DNA from: Candidatus Woesearchaeota archaeon CG11_big_fil_rev_8_21_14_0_20_43_8
Lineage (GTDB): Archaea > Nanobdellota > Nanobdellia > Woesearchaeales > CG08-08-20-14
Direction of reading: 5' to 3'
Assembly: GCA_002762705.1 (NCBI GenBank)
Contig: PCVE01000103.1
Location: 1 to 5,667 of the forward strand
DNA length: 5,667 nucleotides
The notes beneath the pieces are model-generated. The model searched no databases. It had not been told where the DNA came from and worked only from the letters and a program-made list of their open reading frames with translations. Both the position numbers and the translations under genes were made by a program. Each line of letters begins with the position of its first letter. Positions within the stretch are counted from its first letter, which is position 1. Below, piece by piece: positions 4,920 to 5,667 of this stretch.

Positions 4920-5667
4920 TCAATCAGTCTTGTCGTCTTTCACTATCTCGCCTGGCATCGTCGATAGATGTGGCCAGATCTTCCGGCCAGGATATATAGA
5001 GGTGTTTATGCCCGTATGGACATGATCTCCTATAACCGTGCCGAACTTGCGCCTGTTTGTCCCAATCTTCTTGTCGCAGAATATAGTACAGATCTCTTTT
5101 CCATCATGTCGTAAGTTAGCTGTTAGATTGCCTGCTGCGATATTCACTTTTTCACCGACCACAGAATCTCCTATATATGATAGATGTCCTATGCTTACAC
5201 TATCAGATAAAATAGAATTCTTGATCTCGACCGCGTTTCCGATCTTGCAGTTATCACCCATGACTGTATTAGACCTTATATAGCAATTCGGTCCGAGCAC
5301 ACAATCCTTTCCGATGATGACAGGCCCTTCGATATAAGTGCCGTTCTTCACTATGGTCCCTTTTCCTATCACGACTTCTCCTTTTATCGTGGCATTCGGT
5401 TCCACTTCACCTTCATTCTTCTCTTTGATATCTTTCATGAAGAACTCGTTCGCGCACAGAAGATTCCATGCATAGCAGATAGGTATCCAGTATCCTTTCA
5501 CTTTCTCACATGACACTGCGCATGTGATGCCTAGTTTTCCTATGACATCAGTCAGTTCATATTCTCCGCGTCTTGATACTTTCACTTTCTTAAGCTCATC
5601 AAAGACACATTTATCAAACACATAGAGTCCGACATTCGCGAGATTCGATGTCGGGTTCTTCGGTTTC
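4920..5667 (-). CDS. glmU: Bifunctional sugar-1-phosphate nucleotidylyltransferase/N-acetyltransferase (archaeal GlmU-like), 5' partial
   Basis: The last 248 residues are visible; the frame stays open to the right edge (KPKNPTSNLANVGLYVF), so the GTG at 5621 is an internal Val and not a start. Residues 1-68 are the end of the nucleotidyltransferase domain, with KPKNP, NVGLYVF and RRGEYELTDVI typical of the family. From about residue 85 a left-handed beta-helix of hexapeptide repeats follows (TIKGEVVIGKGTIVKNG, VIIGKDCVLGPNCYI). It ends with the acetyltransferase site GHLSYIGDS, AAGNLTANLRHDGK and TVIGDHVHTGINTSIYPG. By counting from the reported Sulfolobus ST0452 residues, His161, Tyr164, Asn184 and Lys190 (visible numbering) match His308, Tyr311, Asn331 and Lys337; Lys340 is replaced by Cys193. 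The predicted role is acetylation of GlcN-1-P (perhaps also GalN-1-P) and UTP-dependent formation of UDP-GlcNAc. It lies directly upstream of glmS. Confidence 0.9.
   Translation of the reverse strand, partial: KPKNPTSNLANVGLYVFDKCVFDELKKVKVSRRGEYELTDVIGKLGITCAVSCEKVKGYWIPICYAWNLLCANEFFMKDIKEKNEGEVEPNATIKGEVVIGKGTIVKNGTYIEGPVIIGKDCVLGPNCYIRSNTVMGDNCKIGNAVEIKNSILSDSVSIGHLSYIGDSVVGEKVNIAAGNLTANLRHDGKEICTIFCDKKIGTNRRKFGTVIGDHVHTGINTSIYPGRKIWPHLSTMPGEIVKDDKTD

Noticed and set aside
5038..5283. Plus-strand ORF of 81 codons within the glmU-like gene
   Set aside because: It is antisense to the hexapeptide-repeat and acetyltransferase region, which is clearly coding.
5619..5621. GTG as the start of a separate 233-residue acetyltransferase
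   Set aside because: The frame continues upstream with family-typical nucleotidyltransferase sequence (KPKNP, NVGLYVF), so the gene is a 5'-partial fused enzyme.

Overview
The window looks like a piece of an archaeal chromosome with moderate G+C. Three things point to Archaea. First, there is a RIO1-type kinase N-terminus with the archaeal-style P-loop and following loop. Second, there is a fused nucleotidyltransferase/left-handed beta-helix GlmU of the type studied in Sulfolobus. Third, TATA boxes sit about 26 bp upstream of start codons (leaderless genes) or about 40 bp upstream when a Shine-Dalgarno is present. The small lysine-rich proteins and a divergent SIS-family sugar isomerase would suit a DPANN-type lineage (Woesearchaeota-like), but that placement is only an inference.

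Layout: 1-236 (minus) is the N-terminal part of a RIO1 kinase, cut by the window edge. It diverges from a PGI/PMI-like SIS protein (384-1355, plus) across a 147-bp promoter region. Next on the plus strand are a predicted lipoprotein (1453-2172), a hairpin plus T-run terminator, and a 102-residue unknown protein (2204-2512). These face a minus-strand block: a two-TM membrane protein with a RelE/ParE-like C-terminal domain (2545-3072, own TATA box), glmS (3146-4918), and a 5'-truncated glmU-like gene (4920-5667) whose frame runs off the right edge.

Functionally the centre of gravity is amino-sugar nucleotide synthesis. The SIS isomerase would interconvert hexose 6-phosphates to fructose 6-phosphate, GlmS makes glucosamine 6-phosphate from it, and the GlmU-like enzyme acetylates and activates glucosamine 1-phosphate to UDP-GlcNAc. 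The mutase linking GlcN-6-P to GlcN-1-P (GlmM) is not in the window. glmU and glmS are one base apart and almost certainly co-transcribed.

The points most worth a second look are a His-to-Tyr change at an expected catalytic position of the PGI/PMI-like protein, a Lys-to-Cys change at a reported acetyltransferase residue of GlmU, the membrane-tethered RelE-like domain with no visible antitoxin, and a protein-like alternative reading frame at the end of the 102-residue gene. I see no RNA gene, mobile element, CRISPR array or clearly novel multi-gene system. Apart from the unknown and the poorly characterised genes, this is an ordinary metabolic region. No gap between genes exceeds 150 bp.
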